A stretch of 64,000 bases of DNA from Parabacteroides massiliensis (GCF_900155425.1 NZ_LT700190.1:541386-605385), one strand, 5' to 3'; counted from the first letter of the stretch, positions 37,489 to 47,625 are shown. Notes: a model not told the origin generated them from the letters alone. Program-made: numbers and translations.

Positions 37489-39685
37489 CGACCCTATCGT
37501 TCAGTTCTGCCAATTTCGCATTGTTCCAACGGTCAGTCGTGCCAACCAGGTAGCCGGTGATACGCTGTAGTTTATCGAGGTGGGTGCTGCCGCATTTCGG
37601 GCATTTTTCCAGATGGGCTACCGCATTTTCGTAACCACAATCGAGGCAACGGTTGCGGTTGTGGTTGACGGAACCGTACCCGATATTGTAACGGTCCATC
37701 ATATCGACGACCTGCATGATCACTTCCGGGTTATGGGTTGCATCTCCATCCATTTCGACATAGAAGATATGGCCTCCGCGTGTCAGATCATGATAGGGAG
37801 CTTCCACTTCCGCCTTGTGGCGGGCGCTACATTTGTAGTAGACCGGGACATGGTTGGAGTTCGTATAGTAGTCACGGTCTGTGATACCGGGCAACGAACC
37901 GAATTTCTTACGGTCACGGCGAGTGAACTTGCCCGACAAACCTTCGGCAGGCGTTGCTAGTATGCTATAGTTGTGTTGATATTCTTCTGAAAACTGATTG
38001 GCCCGGTCACGCATATATCGGACAATCTTCAATCCTAATTCCTGCGAGGCTGCATCTTCGCCGTGGTGCTTGCCGGTGAGGGCGACCAGACATTCGGCCA
38101 AACCGATAAAGCCGATACCTAATGTGCCTTGGTTGATAACGGGGGCAATCGTGTCGTTCGGTTTCAATTTCTCGCAACCCAGCCAAAGTGACGACATCAG
38201 CAACGGGAATTGTTTGGCGTATGCCGTTTTCTGGAATTCCATACGCTCGTGCAGTTGACGGGCGGTTATATCCAACATGTGGTCGAGCTTGGCAAAGAAT
38301 TGGGCGATCCGTTCTTCTTTGTTTTCGATATGCATGCATTCGATGGCAAGGCGTACGATATTGATTGTCGAGAAAGAGAGGTTTCCGCGCCCAATGGATG
38401 TTTTCGGGCCGAAACGGTTCTCGAATACCCGTGTGCGGCATCCCATGGTCGCTACCTCATGCATATAGCGTTGCGGGTCGTCGGCACGCCAGTCTTCGCT
38501 CTGGTTGAATGTCGCGTCGAGGTTGAGGAAGTTCGGGAAAAAGCGGCGGGCCGTCACTTTACAGGCAAGTTGGTAAAGATCGTAGTTGCGGTCTTCCGGC
38601 AGATAGCTCACTCCGCGTTTCTTCTTCCATATCTGGATCGGGAAGATGGCTGTTTCGCCATTACCGACCCCGCGGTATGTGCTTTTCAATATTTCGCGAA
38701 TGATGCAACGTCCTTCGGCCGAAGTGTCCGTCCCATAATTGATGGAACTGAAAACCACTTGGTTGCCGCCACGGGAATGGATGGTGTTCATATTGTGGAT
38801 AAAAGCTTCCATCGACTGGTGCACGCGGCTGACAGTCTTGTTGACCGCGTGTTGGACAATACGTTCGTCGCCGCTCAATCCTTCGAGCGGACGGTTCACA
38901 TAGTCGTCCAGCTCCTGCTGGTAGAGATGCGAATAATCTTGTCCGTTCAGCTCTTCCAGATTCTTGATTTCCTCGATGAAACTATTGCGTACGTAAGGAG
39001 CCAGGTAGAAATCGAATGCAGGGATCGCCTGGCCGCCATGCATTTCGTTCTGGGCTGTTTCGAGCGAGATGCAACCTAAAATGCTGGCCGTTTCGATACG
39101 TTTTGCCGGACGTGATTCACCGTGTCCGGCTGAAAATCCGTATTTCAGAATGCGGTCCAACGGATGTTGTACGCACGTGAGGCTCTTGGTTGGATAATAG
39201 TCTTTATCATGAATATGCAAGTAGTTGTTTTCCACCGCATCTTTGACCTCTTCGCTCAACAGGTAGTCGTCGACAAACGGTTTGGTCGTTTCGCTGGAGA
39301 ATTTCATCATCATGCCGGCAGGGGTATCTGCATTCATATTGGCATTTTCACGGGTGATGTCGTTGGATTTGATGTTGATGATCTCCAGAAACATATCGCG
39401 CGTCTTGGCTTTGCGGGCAATACTGCGCTGGTTACGGTAAGCAATGTATTTCTGCGCTACGTCCTTGCGGCTGCTGTTCATCAGTTCCAGTTCGACGGCG
39501 TCCTGGATGGCTTCGACGGTCATTTGAGTGTCGCCTTTGAAAGAAATATGATCGGTGATCTGGCGAATCAACTCCCGGTCTTCTCCGGTTTCTGTGTGTA
39601 ACATCGCTTTACGGATAGCTGTCGCTATTTTTTCTTCATTGAATCCGACGATACGTCCGTCGCGTTTGATAACAGTCTGAATCAT
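37478..39685 (-). CDS. nrdD: Anaerobic ribonucleoside-triphosphate reductase
   Basis: 735-residue class III ribonucleotide reductase, the oxygen-sensitive, B12-independent source of deoxynucleotides. An ATP-cone occupies about residues 1-95 (start MIQTVIKRDGRIVGF). The catalytic barrel follows, then a C-terminal zinc ribbon (CLDCGY ... CPKCGS) and the glycyl-radical loop RITGYL, with Gly711 as the radical site. The ATG at 39685 is chosen because the frame from 39793 adds a non-conserved extension into the regulatory region. Three copies of a GGAAAACTT element lie upstream. The divergent neighbour is cobalamin riboswitch 3, which faces away. Confidence 0.96.
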   Translation of the reverse strand: MIQTVIKRDGRIVGFNEEKIATAIRKAMLHTETGEDRELIRQITDHISFKGDTQMTVEAIQDAVELELMNSSRKDVAQKYIAYRNQRSIARKAKTRDMFLEIINIKSNDITRENANMNADTPAGMMMKFSSETTKPFVDDYLLSEEVKDAVENNYLHIHDKDYYPTKSLTCVQHPLDRILKYGFSAGHGESRPAKRIETASILGCISLETAQNEMHGGQAIPAFDFYLAPYVRNSFIEEIKNLEELNGQDYSHLYQQELDDYVNRPLEGLSGDERIVQHAVNKTVSRVHQSMEAFIHNMNTIHSRGGNQVVFSSINYGTDTSAEGRCIIREILKSTYRGVGNGETAIFPIQIWKKKRGVSYLPEDRNYDLYQLACKVTARRFFPNFLNLDATFNQSEDWRADDPQRYMHEVATMGCRTRVFENRFGPKTSIGRGNLSFSTINIVRLAIECMHIENKEERIAQFFAKLDHMLDITARQLHERMEFQKTAYAKQFPLLMSSLWLGCEKLKPNDTIAPVINQGTLGIGFIGLAECLVALTGKHHGEDAASQELGLKIVRYMRDRANQFSEEYQHNYSILATPAEGLSGKFTRRDRKKFGSLPGITDRDYYTNSNHVPVYYKCSARHKAEVEAPYHDLTRGGHIFYVEMDGDATHNPEVIMQVVDMMDRYNIGYGSVNHNRNRCLDCGYENAVAHLEKCPKCGSTHLDKLQRITGYLVGTTDRWNNAKLAELNDRVVHN

Positions 39686-39756
39686 GATAGCTCTATTATA
39701 GAAATTTATGTGTTTTTTTATGCCTGCAAAAGTATAGAGTATAATGATATGGTGAA

Positions 39757-39870
39757 CTTTTTGGAAAACTTTTGTGTGGTTAAAATATGTCAATCTACTG
39801 ATATACAGATATCAATTTTGTGCTTTTGGAAAACTTTTCTGTTTTGAGCTGTTTTTAAGTTTTCCAAAAG
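39757..39870. promoter_or_regulatory. Candidate nrdD operator: three GGAAAACTT elements
   Basis: Elements at 39758-39773 and 39823-39838 share TTTTGGAAAACTTTT in direct orientation; 39857-39870 is a perfect inverted copy of CTTTTGGAAAACTT. A further inverted repeat TGATAT...ATATCA lies at 39799-39814. They sit 70-190 bases upstream of the nrdD ATG. They do not match the usual NrdR box, so the cognate factor is unknown. Confidence 0.5.
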
Positions 39871-39977
39871 TGTAGATATGCATATAACTCTCTGTATATA
39901 ACGGGAAAAGTATAAAAAGGATATGTTAACGTGAAAAAAATAACAAGAGAAAGGGATACAAACTCTGTTTTTTTGTC

Positions 39978-39985
39978 TAAATTTG
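39978..39985 (+). promoter_or_regulatory. -7 box of the riboswitch 3 transcript
   Basis: TAAATTTG matches TAnnTTTG, directly upstream of the third cobalamin riboswitch. Confidence 0.6.
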
Positions 39986-39991
39986 CCCCCG

Positions 39992-40206
39992 AATAGGTTC
40001 TGTATTATCAAATCGGATGATACGGATTAAAAGGGAATCGGGTGAAAATCCCGGACAGTCCCGCTGCTGTGAAGCTCTATTTCAACATTCTGAAACTTAC
40101 TATTGCCACTGGTCTATAAGTTATAAACCGGGAAGGCTTCAGGATGGGAGTCAGTCAGAAGACCTGCCGTTCGTTAAAGGCTGTTTTTCCTCGTGGGTTA
40201 GGAAAG
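39992..40206 (+). promoter_or_regulatory. Cobalamin riboswitch 3, upstream of the Cys-rich protein and AspT-like transporter
   Basis: Complete plus-strand core with GGGAATCGGGTG, AATCCCGGACAGTCCCGC, TGCTGTGAAGCTC, TTGCCACTGG, GGGAAGGCTTCAGGATGG and GTCAGAAGACCTGCC, then the kissing-loop hairpin TTCCTCGTGGGTTAGGAA near 40187-40204. The small Cys-rich gene starts 38 bases later. Long identical stretches link it to riboswitch 2. Confidence 0.95.
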
Positions 40207-40243
40207 CGGTTCGAAAAAAGTTTCTAATATAAAGTGTAAAAAA

Positions 40244-40453
40244 ATGGAAAAGCTTTGCCTGCGTTGTGGTGCAAAGTTCTCCGACGATATAGACTTGTTG
40301 TCGGGTGACTTTGCGGCTACGGGTTTGGACCGGTATCAGAAAACCTTTATCAAGGTTTGTTATAAGAATTGTCTTTGTCCGGAATGTATCGGGCATATCC
40401 GGGATACGTTCTATGCTTTCGATGTTTCTCCTGTTTACCGTAAAGACCGATAG
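40244..40453 (+). CDS. Small cysteine-rich (CWC-like) protein
   Basis: 69-residue protein with a CxxC pair at residues 5-8 (Cys-Leu-Arg-Cys-Gly) and a second cluster (Cys-Tyr-Lys-Asn-Cys-Leu-Cys-Pro-Glu-Cys) near residues 39-48. The pattern resembles the cysteine-rich CWC family and could bind zinc or another metal ion. No signal peptide is present, so it is cytoplasmic. It is the first gene after riboswitch 3 and ends 6 bases before the transporter start, so both respond to cobalamin. Function is unknown; a metal-binding partner of the transporter or a metallochaperone is speculation. Confidence 0.7.
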   Translation: MEKLCLRCGAKFSDDIDLLSGDFAATGLDRYQKTFIKVCYKNCLCPECIGHIRDTFYAFDVSPVYRKDR

Positions 40454-40459
40454 GATATC

Positions 40460-42136
40460 ATGGAATGGATTAAGGAATTATTATGGGGCGAAGGGATAGG
40501 CCATTCCCTTCTGTTGCTCGCGTTTACGGTTGCGGCCGGTATCCAGTTAGGCAAAATCAAGGTTTTCGGTATCTCGCTGGGGGTTACGTGGGTATTGTTT
40601 GTCGGGATCATGCTCGGGCATTTCGGCTTCAGTATCAATCCTGCCGTTATTCATTTCTTTCAGGAATTTGGATTGATCTTATTTGTTTATTCAGTAGGAA
40701 TGCAAGTCGGTCCGGGATTTTTCTCTTCGTTCAAGCGAGGCGGAATGACACTGAACGGGTTGGCTTGCGGCATAGTTTTTTTAGGCGTAGCCACGGCTTT
40801 GGTGATACATTTTGTGGCAGGTATTCCGATCCCGACAATGGTCGGAATCTTGTCTGGAGCGGTCACCAATACGCCGGGACTCGGTGCAGCTCAACAGGCT
40901 TATACGGATATGACGGGTAGTGCGGACGAAAGCATTGCGTTGGGTTATGCCGTAGCCTATCCATTAGGCGTGATCGGGATCATCTTGGCGATGCTGTTTA
41001 TCCGCTATGTGTTTCATGTCGGTTTTGACGATGAGGCAAAGAAACTGGAAGCTGAAAATGACACACATGCGGAAGCCATTCCTGTCTCGTTGATTGTCAA
41101 GAACCCGGCAGTGTTTAAGAAAAAGGTGATGGAGTTGGCGGCATTGTTGGAACATCGCGAGTTTGTCATCTCGCGTATTTGGCGTAAAGCGACCAATAAA
41201 GTCGAAATCGTAGCCGGAAACACTGTTTTGCAGGAAGACGATAAAATCTTCGTCATCACGACCGAGCATGACGCAGAAACAATTAAAACATTTATCGGAG
41301 AAGAAATCCAGATGGACCGGAAGCAATGGATCCCGGCGGAGAGCCAGTTCGTCAGCCGTCGCATCCTGGTGACAAGGCCGGAACTGACGGGACGTCGGTT
41401 GGGAGATTTGCAGTTGCGCCGTCTGCATGGCATCAACGTGACGCGTGTCAACCGTGCCGGACTTGAACTGGTGGCGACACAGCATTTGCAATTGCAGGTG
41501 GGCGACCGGGTGACGGTTGTCGGGAGTGAACTGGCGGTCGACAAGGTGAGCGCTATTTTAGGTAATTCCATGAAGCGTTTGAACGAGCCGAACCTGATCA
41601 CCATCTTTATCGGGATTGCGTTGGGGATCATCTTAGGAAGTATCCCGTTTTCAGTACCGGGCATTCCGCAGCCGATCAAATTAGGTCTGGCAGGAGGGCC
41701 GCTGATTGTGGCGATCCTGATCAGCCGCTTCGGTTATCGTTACCGGCTTGTGACCTATACGACGCAAAGTGCCAACCTGATGTTGCGCGAGATCGGGATC
41801 ACGATATTCCTCGCTTGTGTCGGGCTGAATGCAGGAAGCGGTTTTATTGATACGATCGTGAATAAAGGCGGGGTTACCTGGATCGGCTATGGTTTTATCA
41901 TCACGATGCTGCCGTTGTTGGTTATCGGGTTGATCGGGCGTTATTATTGCAAACTGAATTATTTCACACTGATAGGCCTGCTTGCCGGAAGCACGACTGA
42001 TCCGCCCGCACTGGCGTATGCGAATGCAACGGCGGGAAATGATGCCCCGGCTGTCAGTTATGCGACGGTCTACCCGTTGACGATGTTTCTGCGGGTACTG
42101 ACGGCACAATTGATGATTTTATTCTTCTATACATAA
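40460..42136 (+). CDS. AspT/YidE-type transporter with two RCK_C domains
   Basis: 558-residue membrane protein with the AspT/YidE/YbjL duplication: an N-terminal set of helices (about residues 10-185), two TrkA-C/RCK_C regulatory domains (about 205-280 and 290-370), and a second helix set (about 385-558). The paired motifs [12 protein letters not shown] (133-144) and [12 protein letters not shown] (about 510-521) mark the two halves. Family members exchange carboxylates or amino acids; many are uncharacterised. Riboswitch control suggests a cargo linked to vitamin B12, for example a corrinoid precursor, a metal or a metabolite of a B12-dependent pathway. The neighbouring Cys-rich gene is in the same transcript. 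Confidence 0.85.
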   Translation: MEWIKELLWGEGIGHSLLLLAFTVAAGIQLGKIKVFGISLGVTWVLFVGIMLGHFGFSINPAVIHFFQEFGLILFVYSVGMQVGPGFFSSFKRGGMTLNGLACGIVFLGVATALVIHFVAGIPIPTMVGILSGAVTNTPGLGAAQQAYTDMTGSADESIALGYAVAYPLGVIGIILAMLFIRYVFHVGFDDEAKKLEAENDTHAEAIPVSLIVKNPAVFKKKVMELAALLEHREFVISRIWRKATNKVEIVAGNTVLQEDDKIFVITTEHDAETIKTFIGEEIQMDRKQWIPAESQFVSRRILVTRPELTGRRLGDLQLRRLHGINVTRVNRAGLELVATQHLQLQVGDRVTVVGSELAVDKVSAILGNSMKRLNEPNLITIFIGIALGIILGSIPFSVPGIPQPIKLGLAGGPLIVAILISRFGYRYRLVTYTTQSANLMLREIGITIFLACVGLNAGSGFIDTIVNKGGVTWIGYGFIITMLPLLVIGLIGRYYCKLNYFTLIGLLAGSTTDPPALAYANATAGNDAPAVSYATVYPLTMFLRVLTAQLMILFFYT

Positions 42137-42186
42137 TATAATAGTTATTTGTTGTTAGAATATTGTTCAATAGTAATTTAAAGTAA

Positions 42187-42227
42187 GAAGCTCCGTCGAA
42201 GTGATTCGCCGGAGCTTCGTGTTTTTT
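42187..42227 (+). terminator. Terminator after the AspT-like transporter
   Basis: Perfect 9-bp stem (GAAGCTCCG at 42187-42195 with CGGAGCTTC at 42210-42218), followed by GTG and a seven-T run. It lies between the convergent transporter and ATP synthase operons. Confidence 0.85.
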
Positions 42228-42247
42228 TGCGGACAGCCGGACATTTT

Positions 42248-43105
42248 TTACTGTCCTCCCATAATATCCAATAGCTCGTTAGTGATGGTCTGCTGTCGGG
42301 TTTTGTTATACTGCAAAGTCAAATCCTGAATCAGGTCATTGGCGTTGTCGTTGGCCGTTTGCATCGCCATCATGCGGGCGGCATGCTCGGAGGTCGCCGT
42401 GTCGAGCAACGTCGTGTAGACCGTCAGGTTGAGCAACTTCGGGAAAAGCAATGCCTGAAGGTCTTCCGGCGATGGTTCCAGGATGTAATCGATTGCCGGG
42501 GCAGTACCCTCAGCCGGAGCCTGCGGCAGGGTGATCGGCAGGTAGACTTTGTGAGTCAATATCTGTGTCGCCATGTTCTTGAAGTGATGGTAAAGCAGTT
42601 CCACTTGGTCGGCCTTACCTGAAGAAAAGAGTTCCATCAGCTTTCCGGCAAAACTGACAGCCTCTTCGTATGACGGTTTCTCCCCTAAATGCAGGAAATC
42701 ATCCTCGGTTACATAACCCGCCTTATGCAGTTCGTCGGCGATCTTAATCCCGACGGGGTAGAGGCGGACGGCGATCTGCTGTGCTTCTAATTCATGCAAG
42801 CGGGCGGTGAGCCCTTTCCATACGTTGGTATTGAACGTGCCGCATAGTCCGCTGCTGGATGAGAAAACAGCAATGGCTACCTGTTTCACTTCACGCTTTT
42901 CTGTGTAAGGCGATTCCATGTCGCATTCCGCACTTAAAAGACCGTTTAAGATGGCGGAAAGCTTGTTCGCATAGAGAAGCGTGTGTTCGGTCAGCGCCTG
43001 AGTATGATGGAGCTTCGCCGAAGAGACCATTTTCATGGCTGCGGTGATCTTCTGCGTGCTCCGGATGGACGCGAGCCGAACTTTTATTTCTTTCAATGAT
43101 GCCAT
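42248..43105 (-). CDS. atpG: ATP synthase gamma subunit
   Basis: 285-residue central-stalk subunit, last gene of the operon. N- and C-terminal helices that form the rotor coiled coil are recognisable (MASLKEIKVRLASIRSTQKI start; an Asn-Asp-Asn-Ala-Asn-Asp-Leu-Ile segment near the end). The start at 43105 is taken over one at 43126 because MASLKEI is the conserved N-terminus. The spacer to atpA holds a CAATTG repeat. Confidence 0.95.
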   Translation of the reverse strand: MASLKEIKVRLASIRSTQKITAAMKMVSSAKLHHTQALTEHTLLYANKLSAILNGLLSAECDMESPYTEKREVKQVAIAVFSSSSGLCGTFNTNVWKGLTARLHELEAQQIAVRLYPVGIKIADELHKAGYVTEDDFLHLGEKPSYEEAVSFAGKLMELFSSGKADQVELLYHHFKNMATQILTHKVYLPITLPQAPAEGTAPAIDYILEPSPEDLQALLFPKLLNLTVYTTLLDTATSEHAARMMAMQTANDNANDLIQDLTLQYNKTRQQTITNELLDIMGGQ

Positions 43106-43117
43106 AGTTTCTTTTTT

Positions 43118-43160
43118 AATTGACAATTAGGTGTCGCTTGTCGCAATTGTCAATTGTCCA
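43118..43160. repeat. CAATTG-rich repeat, copy C, between atpA and atpG
   Basis: Inverted AATTGACAATT and CAATTGTCAATTGTCC units fill the spacer between the atpA stop and the atpG start. Same family as copies at 2338, 37469 and 49822. Confidence 0.65.
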
Positions 43161-43164
43161 TTTT

Positions 43165-44745
43165 CTATTGTTTCGCAGTCAATTGTTTCGCTGTTTCTTC
43201 CAGTTTCTTCCGGATATCGTCGTCGATGGTTCCGGTTTTCAGGATGTCCAGTACGTCGTGCTGGTGTGATGTGTGCAGCTCACGCAAGAATTCCTTTTCG
43301 AACTCGTGCACTTTATCCAACGGGACTTCTTTCAACAACCCTTGTGTTCCGCAATAAAGGATGGCGATCTGATCTTCGACAGGCATCGGGCTGTATTGAG
43401 GCTGTATCAGCAGTTGCGTGTTCTTTTGTCCCTTGTCGATTGTGAAAGCCGTTACGGCATCCATCTCACCGCCGAATTTGGAGAACGATTCCAGTTCGCG
43501 GAACTGTGCCTGATCTATTTTCAGTGTTCCCGCCACTTTCTTCATCGCTTTCAGCTGAGCGTTGCCACCTACACGGGATACCGAGATACCGACGTTGATA
43601 GCCGGACGGTTTCCTTGGTTGAAGAGGTCGGTTTCGAGGAATATCTGTCCGTCGGTGATGGAGATGACGTTCGTCGGGATGTAGGCCGAGACATCGCCTG
43701 CCTGGGTTTCGATAATCGGCAGAGCAGTCAGGGAACCGCCACCTTTCACCTTGTCCTTCATGCTGTCCGGCAGGTCGTTCATCTGTCGGGCCACTTCGGG
43801 TTGGTTGATGATCTTGGCAGCCCGTTCGAGCAAACGGGAATGCAGATAAAAGATATCTCCCGGATAAGCCTCACGTCCGGAAGGACGGCGCAGGATCAAG
43901 GATACCTCGCGATAGGCTACCGCCTGTTTCGAAAGGTCGTCATAGACAACCAAAGCATGGCGTCCGCTGTCCCGGAAATATTCGCCGATGGCAGCACCCG
44001 CAAAAGGAGCGAAATATTGCATGGCAGCCGGATCGGAAGCTGTCGCGCTGACAACGATCGTATAATCCATCGCCCCTTTTTCCTGCAACGTGTTGACAAG
44101 CGAAGCGACGGTAGATCCCTTTTGTCCGATTGCCACATAGATGCAGTAGACCGGATTGCCGGCTTCGTAGTTGTTGCGCTGGTTGATGATCGTGTCGATG
44201 GCGATGGAGGTCTTTCCGGTCTGCCTGTCTCCGATGATCAGTTCGCGCTGTCCGCGTCCGATTGGGATCATCGCATCGACGGCCTTGATACCGGTCTGCA
44301 ACGGTTCGTTGACCGGCTGGCGGAAAATAACCCCCGGCGCCTTGCGTTCGAGCGGCATCTCGCAGGTCTCTCCCATGATTTCCCCTTTTCCGTCGATAGG
44401 GTTTCCAAGCGGGTCGATCACACGTCCGATCATTCCTTCGCTGACATTGATGGAGGCGATACGTCCTGTACGTTTGACGGTGTCGCCCTCTTTCACCTGG
44501 TCTGTCGGTCCCAGCAGGACGGCTCCCACGTTGTCCTCTTCCAGGTTCATCACGATTGCTTCCATCCCGTTGTCGAACTGCAGAAGTTCGTTCGCTTCGG
44601 CATTGTCGAGGCCGTAAATACGGGCTACACCATCGCTCACCTGGAGCACCGTACCCACTTCTTCCGTCCGGATGCCGGTACTGATCCCTTCCAGCTGCTG
44701 GCGCAGGATGGCGGAAACTTCACTCACTTTTATCTGATCTGTCAT
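43165..44745 (-). CDS. atpA: ATP synthase alpha subunit
   Basis: 526-residue F1 subunit. The Walker A motif GDRQTGKTS lies at about residues 169-177, with the family's conserved VYDDLSKQA region later. The ATG at 44745 gives the conserved N-terminus after a short lead-in; the longer frame from 44817 overlaps atpH. It sits between atpH and atpG. Confidence 0.97.
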   Translation of the reverse strand: MTDQIKVSEVSAILRQQLEGISTGIRTEEVGTVLQVSDGVARIYGLDNAEANELLQFDNGMEAIVMNLEEDNVGAVLLGPTDQVKEGDTVKRTGRIASINVSEGMIGRVIDPLGNPIDGKGEIMGETCEMPLERKAPGVIFRQPVNEPLQTGIKAVDAMIPIGRGQRELIIGDRQTGKTSIAIDTIINQRNNYEAGNPVYCIYVAIGQKGSTVASLVNTLQEKGAMDYTIVVSATASDPAAMQYFAPFAGAAIGEYFRDSGRHALVVYDDLSKQAVAYREVSLILRRPSGREAYPGDIFYLHSRLLERAAKIINQPEVARQMNDLPDSMKDKVKGGGSLTALPIIETQAGDVSAYIPTNVISITDGQIFLETDLFNQGNRPAINVGISVSRVGGNAQLKAMKKVAGTLKIDQAQFRELESFSKFGGEMDAVTAFTIDKGQKNTQLLIQPQYSPMPVEDQIAILYCGTQGLLKEVPLDKVHEFEKEFLRELHTSHQHDVLDILKTGTIDDDIRKKLEETAKQLTAKQ

Positions 44746-44758
44746 ACTTCTTTCTTTT

Positions 44759-45301
44759 TTATCTGTTTTCGAGTAACCGGCTACGGATGTCCCGTAGCTG
44801 TGTCGCGTAGCTGGCATCTATCCGGTAGTTACCGATACGCAGGCGGAAACCTCCGATCAGTTCCGGCTGTACGATACCGGAAAATTCGATGGTGCTACCT
44901 GTCTCTTCCTTCAGCTTGTGGCGGAGATGCTCTTTCACCTCCTCGCTTACCGGAACTGCAGTGTCGAACTGTACGCGGGTGATGCGTTTGTCTTTCCGGT
45001 ACAGGTGGATATAGATGTGTGTCATGAAGAGCAGGAGATTTTCCCGTTTGTGCTTCAGTACGAGACGCATAAAACGCTCATACAAGTCCGAGACCTCTAT
45101 GCCGCCTGCCGCTGTCAGCAGTTTGAGCTTTTCTTCAGCCGGGATGATCGGGTTGCCGAGGGCGACCCGCAGCTCCGGTTCGAGAGAAAAACTGGCTGCC
45201 AGCATTTTCATGTCATCGTATACCCGTGTTTCCAGTCCTTTCTCCTTCGCAAGGGAGAAAAGGGCTTTCGCATACCGGGAAGAGATTGTTCCTATATCCA
45301 T
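44759..45301 (-). CDS. atpH: ATP synthase delta subunit
   Basis: 180-residue peripheral-stalk subunit connecting F1 to the b subunit. An N-terminal helical domain (about residues 1-105, starting [11 protein letters not shown]) and a C-terminal region with the [20 protein letters not shown] motif match OSCP/delta proteins. It begins 3 bases after the atpF stop. Confidence 0.93.
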   Translation of the reverse strand: MDIGTISSRYAKALFSLAKEKGLETRVYDDMKMLAASFSLEPELRVALGNPIIPAEEKLKLLTAAGGIEVSDLYERFMRLVLKHKRENLLLFMTHIYIHLYRKDKRITRVQFDTAVPVSEEVKEHLRHKLKEETGSTIEFSGIVQPELIGGFRLRIGNYRIDASYATQLRDIRSRLLENR

Positions 45302-45304
45302 ACG

Positions 45305-45805
45305 TTACGATTTACAAAACGATACCTCATCCAACAGCCGGTCGATGATTTGTTGCTGTTCCTTGTCGCGGCTGATCTTTTCTTTCATCACCTTCTCTGC
45401 TATGGCGATCGAAAGGTCGGCAATCTCGGAACGGACTTCACGGATTGCTTTTTCCTTCTCTTCGCGGATACGCCGGGTAGCCTCTTCCACCTGCAAACGG
45501 GTTTCGGCGGCAGCTTTCCGGTGAGCTTCGTCGATGATTTGTTCCTTTTCGGCAAAGGCTTCTTTCAGGATGGCATTCTGCTTTTCCTTTGCTTCGGCAA
45601 GTATCCGGGCTCCTTCGGCCTGGATATTGGCAAGCTGTTCATTCGCCTGGCGGGCCGTTTCCAGAGAGTTGTCGATGTAGGCTTTCCGTTGTTCAACCGC
45701 CTTTATGATGACAGGGAACCCATATTTGGAAAGGATGGCAAAGACAATCCCGAATGAAACGATCATCCAGAACAGAAGTCCCGAATCCGGTGTTAATAAA
45801 GACAT
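45305..45805 (-). CDS. atpF: ATP synthase b subunit
   Basis: 166-residue stator subunit: one N-terminal transmembrane helix (about residues 8-28) followed by a long charged alpha-helix rich in Glu, Lys, Arg and Ala. Length and position between atpE and atpH are as expected. Confidence 0.95.
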   Translation of the reverse strand: MSLLTPDSGLLFWMIVSFGIVFAILSKYGFPVIIKAVEQRKAYIDNSLETARQANEQLANIQAEGARILAEAKEKQNAILKEAFAEKEQIIDEAHRKAAAETRLQVEEATRRIREEKEKAIREVRSEIADLSIAIAEKVMKEKISRDKEQQQIIDRLLDEVSFCKS

Positions 45806-45820
45806 AACCTGTTACTTTTT

Positions 45821-46099
<279 letters not shown>

Positions 46100-46145
46100 C
46101 TAATTAATACGTTTATTTCTTCTGCCTTGCCCGGCAGATCGAATT

Positions 46146-47201
46146 TCACTCTTTTATTCTCGCCATCCCGATATAGTTTGCCGACAGCAAAGTGAATATG
46201 TAGGCCTGCAAACACGCCACAAACAATTCCACGCAGTTCATGAACACACAAAACAGCACGGATACGATCGTCATTCCGAAATTCACCAACAGCCCCATCG
46301 ATACCGTGATAAAGATCAGGCTGGTGAGCGCGAGGATGATCGTGTGGCCCGCCATGATATTGGCAAACAAACGGATCATCAGGGCGAACGGCTTGGTGAA
46401 TACGCCGAAAAACTCCACAAAAGGCATGATCGGCAACGGCAGTTTCAGATAGATCGGCGCTTTGGGCCAAAATATATCTTTCCAGTATTCCTTTGTCGCA
46501 AACAGATTGACGGCGATAAACGTGCATCCCGCCAAGACGGCCGTGACCGCGATGTTGCCGGTGATGTTGGCACCACCCGGAAATACCGGGATAATTCCGA
46601 TCAGGTTGTTGATCAGGATAAAGAAGAAGACCGTCAGCAGATAAGATGAGTATGGCTTGTACTCATCTTTGCCGACCGATTCCTTGATGACACCGTCCTG
46701 TATGTAGGATATAATCATTTCCATCAAGCCGGTAAACCCGCGCGGAACCTGGTTCGGATGTTTCTTGTACCAACGGGCGGTCCGCAGAACCACGAACAGC
46801 AGGATACCGCAACTCAGGAACAGGCCGCAGACATTCTTGGTCAGCGACAAGTCGATCGGGCGTACCTCTTCTCCGCGGCTGTTCTTTTCCACCACCTTGC
46901 CGGCGTGTTTGCCTTCGGATGCGATATAGTAGTTGTGGTGCACCTTGCCGTGGTGTAAATGATGGGAAAGGAACATGTCCCATCCGCGCTCTTCGCTCTT
47001 GACCAAGACAGGCAGGGAGATGGCGATCTCCTTACCGTTCCATTCGGTAATATGCCAAGTGTAAGCATCCTGAATATGCGAAAAGACAATATCCTGAACA
47101 TCGATACCCTCCTTTTGGGACTCTGCATGGGCCGGAGCCAGAAAGCAGAGCCACATCAGCAACACTGTCCATATCAACTTGTTATTTTTGATATTGTTCA
47201 T
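46146..47201 (-). CDS. atpB: ATP synthase a subunit with long N-terminal extension
   Basis: 351-residue membrane subunit. The essential stator Arg is in IRLFANIMAGHT (about residue 282), followed by a final helix set. Residues 1-26 form a signal-peptide-like segment ending Ala-His-Ala, followed by a periplasmic region of about 100 residues before the first core helix; many Bacteroidetes AtpB proteins share such an extension. Its start overlaps the upstream AtpI-like gene by 20 bases. Confidence 0.94.
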   Translation of the reverse strand: MNNIKNNKLIWTVLLMWLCFLAPAHAESQKEGIDVQDIVFSHIQDAYTWHITEWNGKEIAISLPVLVKSEERGWDMFLSHHLHHGKVHHNYYIASEGKHAGKVVEKNSRGEEVRPIDLSLTKNVCGLFLSCGILLFVVLRTARWYKKHPNQVPRGFTGLMEMIISYIQDGVIKESVGKDEYKPYSSYLLTVFFFILINNLIGIIPVFPGGANITGNIAVTAVLAGCTFIAVNLFATKEYWKDIFWPKAPIYLKLPLPIMPFVEFFGVFTKPFALMIRLFANIMAGHTIILALTSLIFITVSMGLLVNFGMTIVSVLFCVFMNCVELFVACLQAYIFTLLSANYIGMARIKE

Positions 47202-47610
47202 CTTTTTCCTTTTTCTCTCTTTTCATTCTTTTTTTCTCAAACAGATAAACCGTATACGTTTCCAACCCCAAGTAGATAAAATAGAAAAGCATCAGGGTGA
47301 AGCCGAACATCTTCAGGTTTTCTCTGACCAGTGCGGCATAGAGCCACATGAAAATGACGGCAAGAGTGAATTTGCAGAAACGGACTACCATGAAAGCGGT
47401 AATCGTCACATCGCCGTTTTTTCTTTTCATCCGGTCGAGTACATAGGCCATTGCCATTGCCATCACCCAATAAAAAATCGGAATGGAAGGATACCATCTG
47501 AAATAATGATCCGGCCAGATCGTGTACAATAGCCCTCCTAACGTTATGCCGATGGCAGCATTGACAAATGTAATCAGTCCCATCAGCTTGATTTTTAACC
47601 ACCCAGTCAT
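47182..47610 (-). CDS. AtpI-like small membrane protein in the ATP synthase operon
   Basis: 142-residue protein with about four transmembrane helices and a highly charged C-terminal tail (Lys/Glu/Arg rich). It occupies the slot between atpC and atpB where an AtpI/UncI-like assembly factor is found. It overlaps the atpB start by 20 bases and follows atpC by 15 bases. Sequence similarity to AtpI could not be tested; the assignment rests on position and topology. Confidence 0.7.
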   Translation of the reverse strand: MTGWLKIKLMGLITFVNAAIGITLGGLLYTIWPDHYFRWYPSIPIFYWVMAMAMAYVLDRMKRKNGDVTITAFMVVRFCKFTLAVIFMWLYAALVRENLKMFGFTLMLFYFIYLGLETYTVYLFEKKRMKREKKEKDEQYQK

Positions 47611-47625
47611 GTCGTATACTTTTAT

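Noticed and set aside
39686-40206. Control of nrdD by cobalamin riboswitch 3
   Set aside because: Riboswitches before B12-independent ribonucleotide reductases are known, but this element faces away from nrdD and leads into the Cys-rich gene.
43273-44982. 569-codon plus-strand frame opposite atpA
   Set aside because: It is antisense to the well-conserved atpA gene, lacks family features and reflects the codon bias of atpA.
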